Below are positions 8,696-17,577 of a stretch of 64,000 bases of DNA, one piece after another (position 1 is the stretch's first letter; every line of letters begins with the position of its first letter). The stretch comes from Modestobacter caceresii (GTDB lineage: Bacteria; Actinomycetota; Actinomycetes; Mycobacteriales; Geodermatophilaceae): the NCBI RefSeq assembly GCF_000761485.1, contig NZ_JPMX01000013.1, positions 16,929 to 80,928 on the forward strand. The letters are read 5' to 3'. The position numbers and the translations under genes were made by a program. The notes under the pieces are model-generated. The model saw only the letters and a program-made list of their open reading frames with translations, did not search any database and was not told the DNA's origin.

Positions 8696-9981
8696 GGGGT
8701 CCTCCTCGTCGGGTGGGCCAGCACGATCGCGGACTGGAAGCCGCCGAAGCCGCTGCCCACCGACAGCGCGACGTCGACCTTCTGCTCCCGCGCGGTGTTG
8801 GGCACGTAGTCCAGGTCGCACTCGGGGTCGGGCACCTCGTAGTTCGCCGTCGGCGGCACCACGCCGCGCTGCACCGCCAGTGCGGTGGCGGCGATCTCGA
8901 TCGAGCCGATGGCGCCCAGCGAGTGGCCGATCATCGACTTGATCGAGCTCATCGAGACCTGCTGGGCGGTCGGGCCGAGGCTGAGCTTCACCGCGGCCGT
9001 CTCGTGCCGGTCGTTCTGCTTGGTGCCCGAGCCGTGTGCGTTGACGTAGCCCACCTCGTCGGCGTCGATCCGGCCATGGTCGAGGGCCAGCCGGATCGCC
9101 TCGGCCATCTCCACCCCGTCGGGGCGCAGTCCGGTCATGTGGTGGGCGTTGCAGCGGTTGGCGTAGCCGCTGACCTCGCAGTACACCTCCGCGCCGCGCC
9201 GGCGGGCGTGCTCGAGCTCCTCCAGCACCAGCACGGCGGAGCCCTCGCCCATGACGAACCCGTCCCGGCGGGCGTCGAACGGCCGGGCGGCGTGCGCCGG
9301 GTCGTCGTTGTTGCCGGTCGTCGCCCGGATCGTGTCGAAGCAGGCCATCGAGATCGGCGAGATCGGGGCGTCGCTGGCCCCGGCGATGACGACGTCGGCG
9401 TCGCCGTCCTCGATCAGCTGGCTGCCGTAGCCGACGGCGTCGATGCCCGACGTGCAACCGGTGGAGACCACGGTGGCCGGCCCCGAGGCGCCGAAGCGCA
9501 CCGCCAGCTCGGTCGCCCCGCAGCTGGGCACCAGCGCGTGGTGCAGGAACCGCGAGGCGTACTGCGGGTCGACCAGCCAGTGCGTGCCGGCGTCGCTGAC
9601 CGCGACGTACTCGTCCTCCAGCCGCATGGTGGCCCCGACCGCACTGCCGAGGACGACGCCCACCCGGTCCGGGTCGGTGGCCTCGACACCGGCGCCGAGC
9701 GCCAGTCCGCTGTCGGCCACCGCCTCGTCGGCGGCGACCATCGCCATCTGCACGAAGCGGTCGTTGCGGAACACCTCGTGGGCGGTCAGGCCCAGCTTCC
9801 GCCCGTCGAAGTCGACCTCGGCGGCGACCTGGGAGCGGAAGCGGCTGGGGTCGAAGAAGGTGATCCGCCGGGTCGCCGTCCGGCCGGCGGTGATCATCTC
9901 CCAGAACCCCTCGCGGCCCATCGAGCCGGGCGCGACGACGCCGATGCCGGTGATGACCACCCGGCACCCGGTCGTGGTCAC
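8692..9981 (-). CDS. Type II PKS ketosynthase KS-alpha
   Basis: A 429-residue beta-ketoacyl synthase that condenses malonyl units on the ACP. The catalytic set is intact: nucleophile in [12 protein letters not shown] (Cys about 176), [12 protein letters not shown] (His about 316) and [12 protein letters not shown] (His about 353). Length and the C-terminal [13 protein letters not shown] are typical. The gene sits between a cupin gene and the KS-beta gene with 4-base overlaps on both sides, the order seen in whiE-type spore pigment clusters. Together with KS-beta it forms the minimal synthase with the ACP encoded upstream in the same operon. Confidence 0.95.
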   Translation of the reverse strand: MTTTGCRVVITGIGVVAPGSMGREGFWEMITAGRTATRRITFFDPSRFRSQVAAEVDFDGRKLGLTAHEVFRNDRFVQMAMVAADEAVADSGLALGAGVEATDPDRVGVVLGSAVGATMRLEDEYVAVSDAGTHWLVDPQYASRFLHHALVPSCGATELAVRFGASGPATVVSTGCTSGIDAVGYGSQLIEDGDADVVIAGASDAPISPISMACFDTIRATTGNNDDPAHAARPFDARRDGFVMGEGSAVLVLEELEHARRRGAEVYCEVSGYANRCNAHHMTGLRPDGVEMAEAIRLALDHGRIDADEVGYVNAHGSGTKQNDRHETAAVKLSLGPTAQQVSMSSIKSMIGHSLGAIGSIEIAATALAVQRGVVPPTANYEVPDPECDLDYVPNTAREQKVDVALSVGSGFGGFQSAIVLAHPTRRTP

Positions 9982-10409
9982 CGGACGCCCATCGAGCCCG
10001 GGGAGGGCTCGATGTCGACGTGGCCCAGCTCGGGACGCGGGGCCAGCGGGCCGGCGAGGAAGACGAAGAACGCCGACTCCGCGCCGTCGTTGACGATCCG
10101 GTGCCGCACGCCGATCGGGATGTGCAGCGCCGACTCGCCGCCCAGCCGGCGCTCCTCGCCGTCCAGCGTCACGAGCACGTCGCCGGAGACGCAGTACAGG
10201 AACTCCTCCGAGTACGGGTGCCAGTGCTCGGTGACGACCTCGCCCGGCTCGAGGGTCAGGGTGCCCATGAAGCCGGCGGTGGCGCCCACGCTGGTCGGCG
10301 AGAGCAGCACCCGGATGTCGCCGCCGCGCCGGCGGTTGGGCGCCGCGTCCGAGCGGGACACGGTGGGTCCGCACCGCACCTTCGTCGTGGGGTGCTGGAT
10401 GGTGGTCAT
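9978..10409 (-). CDS. Cupin-domain polyketide biosynthesis protein
   Basis: A 143-residue single cupin. The first motif is [25 protein letters not shown] (about residues 63-87) and the second is [18 protein letters not shown], supplying His and Glu ligands for a metal. Small cupins lie beside KS-alpha in whiE-type spore pigment clusters; their exact role is unsettled (oxygenation, cyclisation or stabilisation of a reactive intermediate). The ATG at 10409 overlaps the stop of the acyltransferase-like gene, and its stop overlaps the KS-alpha start. Confidence 0.85.
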   Translation of the reverse strand: MTTIQHPTTKVRCGPTVSRSDAAPNRRRGGDIRVLLSPTSVGATAGFMGTLTLEPGEVVTEHWHPYSEEFLYCVSGDVLVTLDGEERRLGGESALHIPIGVRHRIVNDGAESAFFVFLAGPLAPRPELGHVDIEPSPGSMGVR

Positions 10410-11380
10410 CTCTCTCCTCTGCTGGGGGCCGCGCCGGTGAGCGCGTGTTCGTCATGGGGATCCGGGCCGGGCACGCCCGGGCCGGTGGCCAGGAGGACCG
10501 GGAGGTCGGGGTGGACCTGGCGGATCAGCGGGCCCAGGGTCGGGACGGTGCCGACCTCGACGACCCAGGTCGCCCCCGCGTCCGCCACCAGGGCGTGTGC
10601 GGTGGCCTCCCACTGCACCGGCGACGTGAGGTGCCGCTGCAGGCACCGGGCCAGGTGCTCCGGGTCGCGGGAGGGCCGGGCGTCGACGTTGGACAGCACG
10701 GGCACGTACGGGACGGACCAGTCCAGCTCGTCGAACGAGGGCGCCAGGCGCTCGGCGATCGACTGCACCAGCGGACCGTGGCCGGCGGCCCGCCCCGGCA
10801 GCCGGACCAGGTCCAGGCCGGCGGCGACGACGCCCTCCCGGGCCTGGGCCAGCTCCGGGCACCAGCCGGAGAGCACCACCTGGGCCGGACCGTCGTACGC
10901 GGCGATCGCCAGACCCGAGGTGGTCCCCAGGTCCGCGACCACCGCACGGGCGACCTCACCGGCGCCCGGCCCGACGACGGCGGCCATGCCCGCGGTGGAC
11001 GGGCGCGGGCCGTGGGCCAGCATCTCGGCCCGGCAGTCGACGAGGTCGACCACCTGGTCCAGCCGGAGGGTGCCCGCTGCGACCAGGGCCGCGTACTCCC
11101 CGACGCCGTGCCCGGCGACGGCGACCGGCTGCAGGCCGGCGGCGGCGAGGCTGCGGCAGCCCGCCACGCCGACGACGAGGGCCGCCAGGTGGGCGACCAC
11201 CGGGTCGTGCAGGTTGAGCGGGTCGCCCCACCACGCGACGACGTCCCGGCCCAGCACGTCGGAGGCCTCGGCCACGACGTCCCGGGCGGCCGGGTCGGGC
11301 AGCCAGGGCTCCAGAGCACCGGGTGCGGCCGTCCACTCGCCCGGCAGGACGACGGCCGCCCCGGTGCGCGGGCCGGTCAC
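10406..11380 (-). CDS. Acyltransferase-like protein lacking the catalytic serine
   Basis: A 324-residue protein with the malonyl-CoA:ACP transacylase (FabD) fold: [20 protein letters not shown], then [21 protein letters not shown] and [17 protein letters not shown]. In active enzymes the first motif is GHSxGE; here the nucleophile serine is replaced by Gly (about residue 92). The conserved Arg (about 117) and the catalytic His (about 201) remain, while the N-terminal GQGSQ motif is missing. It is therefore probably not a normal malonyltransferase and may be a scaffold or a hydrolase-type editing relic. The GTG start overlaps the aromatase stop (GTGA), and its stop overlaps the cupin start. 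Confidence 0.85.
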   Translation of the reverse strand: MTGPRTGAAVVLPGEWTAAPGALEPWLPDPAARDVVAEASDVLGRDVVAWWGDPLNLHDPVVAHLAALVVGVAGCRSLAAAGLQPVAVAGHGVGEYAALVAAGTLRLDQVVDLVDCRAEMLAHGPRPSTAGMAAVVGPGAGEVARAVVADLGTTSGLAIAAYDGPAQVVLSGWCPELAQAREGVVAAGLDLVRLPGRAAGHGPLVQSIAERLAPSFDELDWSVPYVPVLSNVDARPSRDPEHLARCLQRHLTSPVQWEATAHALVADAGATWVVEVGTVPTLGPLIRQVHPDLPVLLATGPGVPGPDPHDEHALTGAAPSRGER

Positions 11381-11871
11381 CGCGCCGGCTCCGGATGCCG
11401 GGCGGCCGCCTCCACCTTGTCCCGGATGACCGCCATCTGGATCTTGCTGTTGGCGTCGATCCGCTCGGTCATGCCGGCGGTGTCGATGGGGGCCTCCGGA
11501 CGCATCCGGAAGTCCTGCACCCACCGCATCCGGGTGCCCGTGCCCTCCGGGGCGTAGCTCCAGCGGATGTCCATCAACTCGAACGGGCCGGGCTCGACCC
11601 GGTGCGCCACCACCTCGTGCCGCTCCTCGTCCAGGGTCCGTTCGGAGACCCAGCTCCACACCCGGCCGCTCTCGTCCGGGTGCATCTTCAGCCGGAACCG
11701 GAAGGTCGAGCCGGTCTGCGCGAGCACCTCCACCTCGGCGTACTCGGTGAACAGGTCCGGCCACGTCGGCAGGTCGTTGGTCATCCGCCAGACGTGGTCG
11801 ATGCCGGCGTCGATGAAGATCGAGTTGTCGGTGTGGCCGACGGTCCGGCCGTCGTTCTCGGGCGTGCTCAT
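11377..11871 (-). CDS. Polyketide aromatase/cyclase (SRPBCC fold)
   Basis: A 164-residue START/Bet v1-like protein. The N terminus HTDNSIFIDAGIDHVWRMTNDLPTWPDLFTEYAEVEVL is the hallmark of single-domain aromatase/cyclases such as WhiE ORFVI and the TcmN N-terminal domain, which fold and aromatise the first rings of the poly-beta-ketone. The C-terminal WVQDFRM and an amphipathic last helix agree. A GGAGG ribosome site lies 6 bases before the ATG at 11871. About 100 bases separate it from the ACP gene, the widest gap inside this part of the operon. Confidence 0.9.
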   Translation of the reverse strand: MSTPENDGRTVGHTDNSIFIDAGIDHVWRMTNDLPTWPDLFTEYAEVEVLAQTGSTFRFRLKMHPDESGRVWSWVSERTLDEERHEVVAHRVEPGPFELMDIRWSYAPEGTGTRMRWVQDFRMRPEAPIDTAGMTERIDANSKIQMAVIRDKVEAAARHPEPAR

Positions 11872-11971
11872 CTGGGTCCTCCGGTGGTCGAGGGGATGTG
11901 GCGGTGGGGGTTCGGCCCCGTCCAGGGGCTCGCGCCGAGCTCGCGAGGCGGGAGGAGGACGGGGTCCTGCT

Positions 11972-12241
11972 TCAGGCCGGCTGGGACTGGGCCGCGGAGA
12001 CGGTCGCGACGATGTCGCCGAGGGTGTAGCGCTCCGCGTCGTCGTCGGGCATCTCGGTGCCGAACCGGTCGTGCAGCTCGGTCTGCATCGAGAGGAAGGC
12101 CAGCGAGTCCAGCCCGATGTCGGAGAAGTGGGCGTCGGGGTCGGTGGTGCGCGACTCCGGCGGGAGACCCGCCTTCTCCGACAGCAGGTCCATCAGGTCG
12201 TCGAGGGTGAACGGGGCTTTGGTCATGGCGGGGTCGGACAT
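11972..12241 (-). CDS. Type II PKS acyl carrier protein
   Basis: An 89-residue acyl carrier protein. The phosphopantetheine attachment motif is DIGLDSLAFL with Ser at about residue 46; the rest is the usual acidic four-helix pattern (FTLDDLMDLL, TEMPDDDAERYTLGDIV). I chose the ATG at 12241 because a strong GGAAGGAA ribosome site lies upstream; an alternative ATG at 12226 would overlap the biotin carboxylase stop as ATGA. It carries the growing chain for KS-alpha and KS-beta. No phosphopantetheinyl transferase gene is in the window. Confidence 0.92.
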   Translation of the reverse strand: MSDPAMTKAPFTLDDLMDLLSEKAGLPPESRTTDPDAHFSDIGLDSLAFLSMQTELHDRFGTEMPDDDAERYTLGDIVATVSAAQSQPA

Positions 12242-13728
12242 GGCGGTGTTCCTTCCAGGGACGGGGCGGGGACGGGAGGTCCCGGCCGGTGCTGCTCGGG
12301 GGCCGGGACGAGTTGGAGGGGGCCGTGCGGGACGGGCAGCCCCGTGGTCGAGCTCTCGGCGAGGGCCGCCGACTGCACGAGCAGGTCGGGCAGTGCGCGG
12401 TCGAGGAACTCGATGTCGTGGCAGTCGGCGCGCACGTCGGGGTGGCGCAGCAGGGCGCGGTGCAGGCCGACGGTGGTGCGCAGGCCCGGGCCCTCGACCC
12501 GCAGCTCGGCCAGCGCGCGGTCCATCCGCCGGATCGCCTGGTCCCGGTCGGGAGCCCAGACGACGAGCTTGCCGAGCAGCGAGTCGTAGTGCGGGCCCAC
12601 GTCGTCGCCCTGGCGGTAGCCGGTGTCGAACCGGGTCCACGGGCCGCCCGGGGGGCGCAGCACGTCGAGGTGCCCGGGTGCGGGGGCGAAACCGCGGGTG
12701 GGGTCCTCGGCGTTGATCCGGCACTCGACCGCGGCCCCGCGCGGGACGACGTCCTCCTGGCGCAGCTGCAGCCGGCGGCCGCTGGCGGCCAACAGCTGCT
12801 CGCGGACCAGGTCGACCCCGGTGAGCATCTCGGTGACCGGGTGCTCGACCTGGATCCGCGCGTTCATCTCCATGAAGTACGCGCCGGCCTCGTCGACGAG
12901 GAACTCCACGGTGCCGGCCCCGGTGAACCCGACCGAGAGCGCCCCCTGCACGGCCAGGGCGCCCAGCTCCTCGCGCTGCTCGAGGGAGAGCCGACCGGCC
13001 GGGCCCTCCTCCAGCAGCTTCTGGTGCCGCCGCTGGAGCGAGCAGTCACGTTCGCCGAGTGAGATCCCGGAGCCGTGGGCGTCGCAGAGGACCTGGACCT
13101 CCACGTGCCGGGCCCGGGTCAGGTAGCGCTCCACGTAGACCGTCGGGTCGCGGAAGACCGCCCGGGCGACCGCCCGCGTGCTGGTGAAGGCCTCGGTGAA
13201 GTCCGCGGGGGAGGTCACCACCGTCATCCCGCGGCCACCCCCGCCCGCGACGGCCTTGATGATCACCGGGTAGCCGATCGCGTCGGCGATGGCGCGGCCC
13301 TCGTCCGCCGTCCGGACCGGTTCGACGACCCCGGGCAGCAGCGGCAGCCCGGCGCCGGCCATCAGCCGCCGCGCCGTCGCCTTGTTGCCCATCTGCTGCA
13401 TGACCTCCGGCGGCGGGCCGACGAAGGTGAGGCCCTCCTTGTCGCAGATCTCGGCGAAGTCGGGGTCCTCGGAGAGGAAGCCGTACCCGGGGTGCACGGC
13501 GTCCGCGCCGGTGCGCAGCGCCGCCTCGATGAGGTTGGGCACGTGCAGGTAGCTGTGCCGTGGTGCGGCCGGGCCGATGTGGACGCTCTCGTCGGCCATC
13601 TCCACCACGGCGGAGTCCCGGTCGGGGGTGGAGCAGGCGGCGACCACCTCGATGCCGAGCTCCCGGCAGGCCCGCGCGATGCGGACGGCGATCTCACCGC
13701 GGTTGGCGATGAGCAGCCGGCTGATCAC
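12223..13728 (-). CDS. accC: Biotin carboxylase subunit of acetyl-CoA carboxylase
   Basis: A 501-residue ATP-grasp biotin carboxylase (RLLIANRGEIAVRIARACRELG at the N terminus, ATP loop VAGGGGRGMTVV, EMNARIQVEHPVTEMLTGVDLV, and the RINAEDP segment). It carboxylates the biotin carrier protein using bicarbonate and ATP. The last 45 or so residues are a Pro-rich tail not found in the minimal enzyme. GTG start at 13728 overlaps the carrier gene's stop. Its place in the operon indicates a dedicated malonyl-CoA supply for polyketide extension. Confidence 0.93.
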   Translation of the reverse strand: MISRLLIANRGEIAVRIARACRELGIEVVAACSTPDRDSAVVEMADESVHIGPAAPRHSYLHVPNLIEAALRTGADAVHPGYGFLSEDPDFAEICDKEGLTFVGPPPEVMQQMGNKATARRLMAGAGLPLLPGVVEPVRTADEGRAIADAIGYPVIIKAVAGGGGRGMTVVTSPADFTEAFTSTRAVARAVFRDPTVYVERYLTRARHVEVQVLCDAHGSGISLGERDCSLQRRHQKLLEEGPAGRLSLEQREELGALAVQGALSVGFTGAGTVEFLVDEAGAYFMEMNARIQVEHPVTEMLTGVDLVREQLLAASGRRLQLRQEDVVPRGAAVECRINAEDPTRGFAPAPGHLDVLRPPGGPWTRFDTGYRQGDDVGPHYDSLLGKLVVWAPDRDQAIRRMDRALAELRVEGPGLRTTVGLHRALLRHPDVRADCHDIEFLDRALPDLLVQSAALAESSTTGLPVPHGPLQLVPAPEQHRPGPPVPAPSLEGTPPCPTPP

Positions 13729-14249
13729 CGCGGGCCCCCGTCGCAGCGCAGGTACATCAGCACCTGGCCGTACTCGACGGACTCGGCGTCCCCGACGACG
13801 ACCTCGGCGACCACGCCCGCCTCGTCGGCGACGATCGGGTTCATCAGCTTCATCGCCTCGACGATCCCGAGCGTCTGACCGGCCTCCACCTCGTCACCGA
13901 CCCGGACGAAGGGCCCGGCGTCCGGGGCCGGCGCCGCGTAGAACGTGCCGACCAGGGGGGCGTGGACGGCGGTGAGGTCCGCCGGCACCTCGGCGTCGGA
14001 GGCAGGGTCCGCGGCGAGCGTGAGACCGCGCGGCCCGGGGACGCCGGCGCCGTCGGCGGGCGGACGGTCCTCGGTGGCCCACTCGATCTCGATCGAGCTG
14101 TCCCCGTTGCGCACGGTGAGCCGGCGCAGGTCCCCGGGGAGGGCCCGGGCCAGCTGCAGCACGTCCTCCCGCAGCGAGCGCACCTCGTCGTCCTCGCCGG
14201 TGGGCGGGCCGGTCACCTCGGCTCGCTGGGCGAGCTCCCCGGGGCGCAC
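13725..14249 (-). CDS. accB: Biotin carboxyl carrier protein
   Basis: A 174-residue carrier. The biotinylation site is IVEAMKLMNPIVAD with Lys at about residue 134, inside a lipoyl-like barrel (HAPLVGTFYAAPAPDAGPFVRVGDEVEAGQ). The N-terminal 90 residues are a helical segment plus an Ala/Pro-rich linker as in bacterial AccB. The GTG start at 14249 comes one base after the carboxyltransferase stop. A much longer in-frame extension exists but would overlap the carboxyltransferase gene and has no coding signal. Confidence 0.9.
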   Translation of the reverse strand: MRPGELAQRAEVTGPPTGEDDEVRSLREDVLQLARALPGDLRRLTVRNGDSSIEIEWATEDRPPADGAGVPGPRGLTLAADPASDAEVPADLTAVHAPLVGTFYAAPAPDAGPFVRVGDEVEAGQTLGIVEAMKLMNPIVADEAGVVAEVVVGDAESVEYGQVLMYLRCDGGPR

Positions 14250-14250
14250 G

Positions 14251-15981
14251 TCACCGCTCCACCGGCAGGACGGGCTGGAGCGCCCGCACCGGCCGTCCGT
14301 CGTCCACGTCGATGCGGGAGAACCGCCGCGACCGGGCCGCCAGCAGGGCATCGACGTCCTGCCCGGCGAGTTCGTCCAGCTCCCGGCGGACCGCTGCGCG
14401 GAGCAGCCGCGCCGCCTCGGCCGGGTCGGTGTGCGCACCGCCCGGGGGCTCGGCGACCACGGAGGTGGCGATGCCCGACCGGTACAGGTGGGCCGCACCC
14501 AGGCGCATGGCCCGGGCGGCGGTCGGCGCCGCGGTGGACGTCCGCCACAGGATGGCCGCGCAGCCCTCGGGGCTGATCACCGACAGGTAGGCGTTCTCCA
14601 GCACCAGCAGCCGGTCGGAGGTGCACAGGGCCAGCGCGCCGCCGCTGCCGCCCTCCCCGGTCACCACCGAGACGACCGGGACGCGGAGCCGGCTGCTGCG
14701 CATGATGATCTCGGCGATCGCGTGGGACTGCCCGTGCTCCTCCGCCTCCGGTCCCGGATGGGCGCCGGGGGTGTCGACGAGCGTGACGACGGGCAGCCCG
14801 TGCACCTCCGCGTGCCCGAGCAGCCGCATCGCCTTGCGGTAGCCCTCCGGATGGGGCATCCCGAACTCGTGCGCCACCCGTTCGCGGACCGAGTGCCCCT
14901 TCTCGTGCCCGAGGACGACGACGCTGTGGCCGCCGATCGAGGCCACGCCCCCGATCAGGGCGGGGTCGTCACCGAAGGCCCGGTCGCCGTGCAGCTCGAC
15001 GAAGTCGTCGAAGGCGGTGTGCAGGTAGTCCAGCGTCGTCGGCCGCTCGACCACCCGGGCCCGCTGGACCACGTCCCACGGGTCGCTGTCCGGTGGCGGC
15101 GTCACGTCGGGGGCGGTGGGGTCCGCCTCCTCGTCGACCTCGCCCCGGGGCCGGTCCGGCGCGTGCAGGGCCAGCAGCCGCACCAGCAGCGGACGCAGCT
15201 CGGCCCGGCTCTCCACCCGGTCGACCAGGCCGTGGGCCAGCAGGAACTCCGCGGTCTGGAAGTCTCTCGGGAGCTCGGCCCGGATCGTCTCCTGCACGAC
15301 GCGGGGGCCGGCGAAGCCCACGTGCGCGCCGCGCTCGCCGACGAGGACCGAGGCCAGGGTGGCGAACGAGGCGGACACGCCCCCGTAGGTGGGGTCGGTG
15401 AGCACGCAGACCGAGAACAGCCCGGCCTCGCGCAGCCGGCCGAAGGCCTCGCTCACCCGGGCCATCTGGAAGAGCGAGAAGACGCCCTCCTGCATCCGCG
15501 CACCGCCGCTGGCGCAGACGGCCAGCAGCGGCAGGCCCCGCTCGAGCGCCAGCCCGGCGGCGCCGCTCACCCGGCGCCCGACCTCCACGCCCATGCTGCC
15601 GCCGAGGAAGCCGAAGTCCATGACGGCCAGCACCACGGGGGTGCCCCCGATCGCGGCCACCCCCACGACGACCGCCTCGGACTCCCCGGAGCGGTGCGCG
15701 GCGTCCCGCAGCCGGTCGGGGTAGGCGCGCAGGTCGGTGAAGCCGAGGGGGTCGCCCTCCCGTTCCGGGAAGACCGTCTCGGCGAAGCTCTCGGGGTCGA
15801 CGAGCTGGTCGATGCGGGCCCGGGCGCCGAGCCGGAGGTGCGCGTCGCACTCCGGGCAGACGTGCAGGTCACGCTCGAGCCGTCTGCGGTAGAGCAGCCA
15901 CCCGCAGGCGGGACAGGAGGTCCAGTCCGTCGGCGCCGGCGGTGCGGACACCCCGGGCGTGGTCATCGAGGAGCGTGTCAT
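14251..15981 (-). CDS. Fused acetyl-CoA carboxylase carboxyltransferase (beta-alpha)
   Basis: A 576-residue single chain combining AccD and AccA. The N-terminal half has the zinc ribbon CPACGW...CPECDAH (residues about 23-46) and AccD segments MDFGFLGGSMGVEVG and CASGGARMQEG. The C-terminal half has AccA segments LIGGVASIGGHSVVVLGHEKG, GFGMPHPEGYRKAMRL-like text, LVDTPGAHPGPEAEEHGQ and GEGGSGGALAL. It transfers the carboxyl group from biotin to acetyl-CoA to give malonyl-CoA. The fused form instead of two subunits is found in several actinobacterial secondary-metabolite clusters. It is the second gene of the operon. Confidence 0.92.
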   Translation of the reverse strand: MTRSSMTTPGVSAPPAPTDWTSCPACGWLLYRRRLERDLHVCPECDAHLRLGARARIDQLVDPESFAETVFPEREGDPLGFTDLRAYPDRLRDAAHRSGESEAVVVGVAAIGGTPVVLAVMDFGFLGGSMGVEVGRRVSGAAGLALERGLPLLAVCASGGARMQEGVFSLFQMARVSEAFGRLREAGLFSVCVLTDPTYGGVSASFATLASVLVGERGAHVGFAGPRVVQETIRAELPRDFQTAEFLLAHGLVDRVESRAELRPLLVRLLALHAPDRPRGEVDEEADPTAPDVTPPPDSDPWDVVQRARVVERPTTLDYLHTAFDDFVELHGDRAFGDDPALIGGVASIGGHSVVVLGHEKGHSVRERVAHEFGMPHPEGYRKAMRLLGHAEVHGLPVVTLVDTPGAHPGPEAEEHGQSHAIAEIIMRSSRLRVPVVSVVTGEGGSGGALALCTSDRLLVLENAYLSVISPEGCAAILWRTSTAAPTAARAMRLGAAHLYRSGIATSVVAEPPGGAHTDPAEAARLLRAAVRRELDELAGQDVDALLAARSRRFSRIDVDDGRPVRALQPVLPVER

Positions 15982-16013
15982 CTCGGCCTCTCAACCGTGT
16001 GCTGTCGCTCGCC

Positions 16014-16340
16014 TCATTCGGGCGAGGACGTCCAGTGGTAGAAGCGGCGGGCCATCGCGTCCTGCGGTGAGCGCCAGGTGGGGCTGTAGGCCTCGATGTA
16101 GGGCTGCAGGTCCGTGCTCACGGCGCGGAAGGCAGGCAGCGACTGGGCGACCTGCATCGCCTCCGCCGGGGGGCGGTCGAAGCCGACCAGGTGCACGTAG
16201 ATGCCGTGGAACTGGAAGAGCGACCGGTGTCGCACCCCGATCTCGTGGGGCATCGAGGTCGCGTCGTAGCGACCGAAGACGGCGGCCACGTCGTCGGCGT
16301 GGGCCGGGTCCATCTTCGCGATGATCATCGTCTCGTGCAC
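16014..16340 (-). CDS. TcmI-family polyketide cyclase
   Basis: A 108-residue protein of the TcmI cyclase family (ferredoxin-like fold). Conserved text includes MIIAKMDPAHADDVAAVFGRYD, MPHEIGVRHRSLFQFHGIYVHLV and the C-terminal PQDAMARRFYHW. These enzymes close the later rings of linear aromatic polyketides; WhiE ORFVII is the spore-pigment counterpart. The GTG start at 16340 has a GGAG site 6 bases upstream. It is the first gene of the minus-strand operon, directly next to the divergent regulatory region. Confidence 0.9.
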   Translation of the reverse strand: MHETMIIAKMDPAHADDVAAVFGRYDATSMPHEIGVRHRSLFQFHGIYVHLVGFDRPPAEAMQVAQSLPAFRAVSTDLQPYIEAYSPTWRSPQDAMARRFYHWTSSPE

Positions 16341-16719
16341 GGCTGCTCCTGCGGGCGTCGGGACCGGACGAACGAGGCGAACGCTAGGTCTGCGCCGGTC
16401 CGGCCGGCATCGGCCGCACGGGCGGTTCTGCAGGCGCACCCGGGGGCGTGGGTGGGGGCGTCGCCTCCACCGCGAGGAGGGGGACCGGCTCGCCCGGACG
16501 CCCGGGGTGGCCCGTCCGCCGTCGGTCACCTCCACCGCCCGGCGGGGTCGGGTCGTGCACCCGGGGCCGGGGGGACCACGACCCGGGTATGAACCCCGGG
16601 TGCGTTCGGTGACAACGCGCCCAAGCCGGTGGCGCTCACCGTGCGTCATCCCCTAACTTCCGAGACCGGTGAGATCCAGGCGGACGCCTCCTCGCGCCCG
16701 CCCGAGCGGAGTTGACAGG
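16341..16719. promoter_or_regulatory. Divergent regulatory region between polyketide operon and its regulators
   Basis: This 379-base gap separates the first cyclase gene (minus) from the first LuxR-type gene (plus) and must hold both promoters. It contains three copies of GCACCCGGGG: plus strand at 16436-16445 and 16557-16566, minus strand at 16593-16602. Two inverted repeats interleave: CGGGTCGTG (16549-16557) with CACGACCCG (16577-16585), and CACCCGGGG (16558-16566) with CCCCGGGTG (16594-16602). They look like operator sites. No gene is seen in it. Confidence 0.5.
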
Positions 16720-17442
16720 ATGACCGGCGACCCGTACCTCGGCACGGCCCGCGAGGCGCTGCCCGATGGCCCGGTCCGGGACGACGGTGCCTCTTTCCGG
16801 GTGCTCATCTGTGACGACCACGAGGTGCTCCGGCACGGCCTGCGGGCAGTGCTGCTCCGGGCGTCCGACCTGCGCGTGGTCGCCGACGCGGGGTCGGCGA
16901 CCGACGCACTCGCCCTGGCCGCCCGGTTCCGGCCCGACGTCACCGTCGTCGGGCTCGGGGCGTGGGGACCGGTCGTGGCCGAGCTGGTGCGCGCGCTGTG
17001 CGGACTGGGGGTCCGGGTGGTCCTCCTCGGTGAGCCCGGATCGGGCAGCGACCTGGTCGACGCCCTGCAGGCCGGTGCGTGCGGCTACGTGCACACCACG
17101 GTCAGTCCCCAGCGGCTGGTCGACGGCGTGCGGGCGGTGGCCCGGGGCGAGATGGTGCTGGACGCAGCGGCCACCGGCGAGCTGCTGCACCGGCTGGACG
17201 ACGCACCGCGGCAGGCCGACGGCGCTCGGACGTCGTTCAGCGGGGTGCTGACCACGCGGCAGATGGCCGTGTCGCGGCTGGTCGCCGAGGGCCTCACCAA
17301 CGCCGAGATCGCCGAACGGCTCGACGTCAGCCGGGCCACCGTCAAGGGCCACATCACGGTGGCCCTGCGTCGGCTGGGGCTGCGGGACCGCACCCAGCTG
17401 GCGATCCACTTCAACCGTGCGGCCGGCGACCTGCAGGCCTGA
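16720..17442 (+). CDS. LuxR-family regulator with pseudo-receiver domain
   Basis: A 240-residue NarL/FixJ-like protein. The receiver-like part (residues about 27-145) keeps CDDHEVLRHGLRAVL, but the phosphoacceptor position reads VTVVGLGAWG, with Gly (about 78) instead of Asp, and the conserved Lys is also lost (GYVHTT). The LuxR HTH domain at the C terminus is intact (LTTRQMAVSRLVAEGLTNAEIAERLDVSRATVKGHI). Such atypical response regulators in antibiotic clusters are often controlled by ligands rather than phosphorylation. Its place beside the polyketide operon suggests pathway control. ATG at 16720 follows a GCGGAG site. Confidence 0.88.
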   Translation: MTGDPYLGTAREALPDGPVRDDGASFRVLICDDHEVLRHGLRAVLLRASDLRVVADAGSATDALALAARFRPDVTVVGLGAWGPVVAELVRALCGLGVRVVLLGEPGSGSDLVDALQAGACGYVHTTVSPQRLVDGVRAVARGEMVLDAAATGELLHRLDDAPRQADGARTSFSGVLTTRQMAVSRLVAEGLTNAEIAERLDVSRATVKGHITVALRRLGLRDRTQLAIHFNRAAGDLQA

Positions 17443-17577
17443 GCGCCTGCTGTGAGTTCCGTGGACGAGAACCGACACAGGAACTCGATTGTTCGTTACC
17501 GTTCCGTCACCGCGACTCCCGCCGGCCCACTGTGGCGGTCAGGGGCGGTGGTTGCGGTGGCATCAGGGGGAGTTCGC

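Noticed and set aside
13725..14498. Longer biotin carrier protein starting inside the carboxyltransferase gene
   Set aside because: The extra N-terminal 83 residues are Arg/Pro/Ser-rich and overlap the AccDA coding region; the GTG at 14249 gives a normal carrier length.
17452..17577. Upstream extension of the second pseudo-receiver regulator
   Set aside because: The ATG-type start at 17578 has a strong ribosome site, and the added residues show no conserved character; the region more likely holds the gene's leader or promoter.
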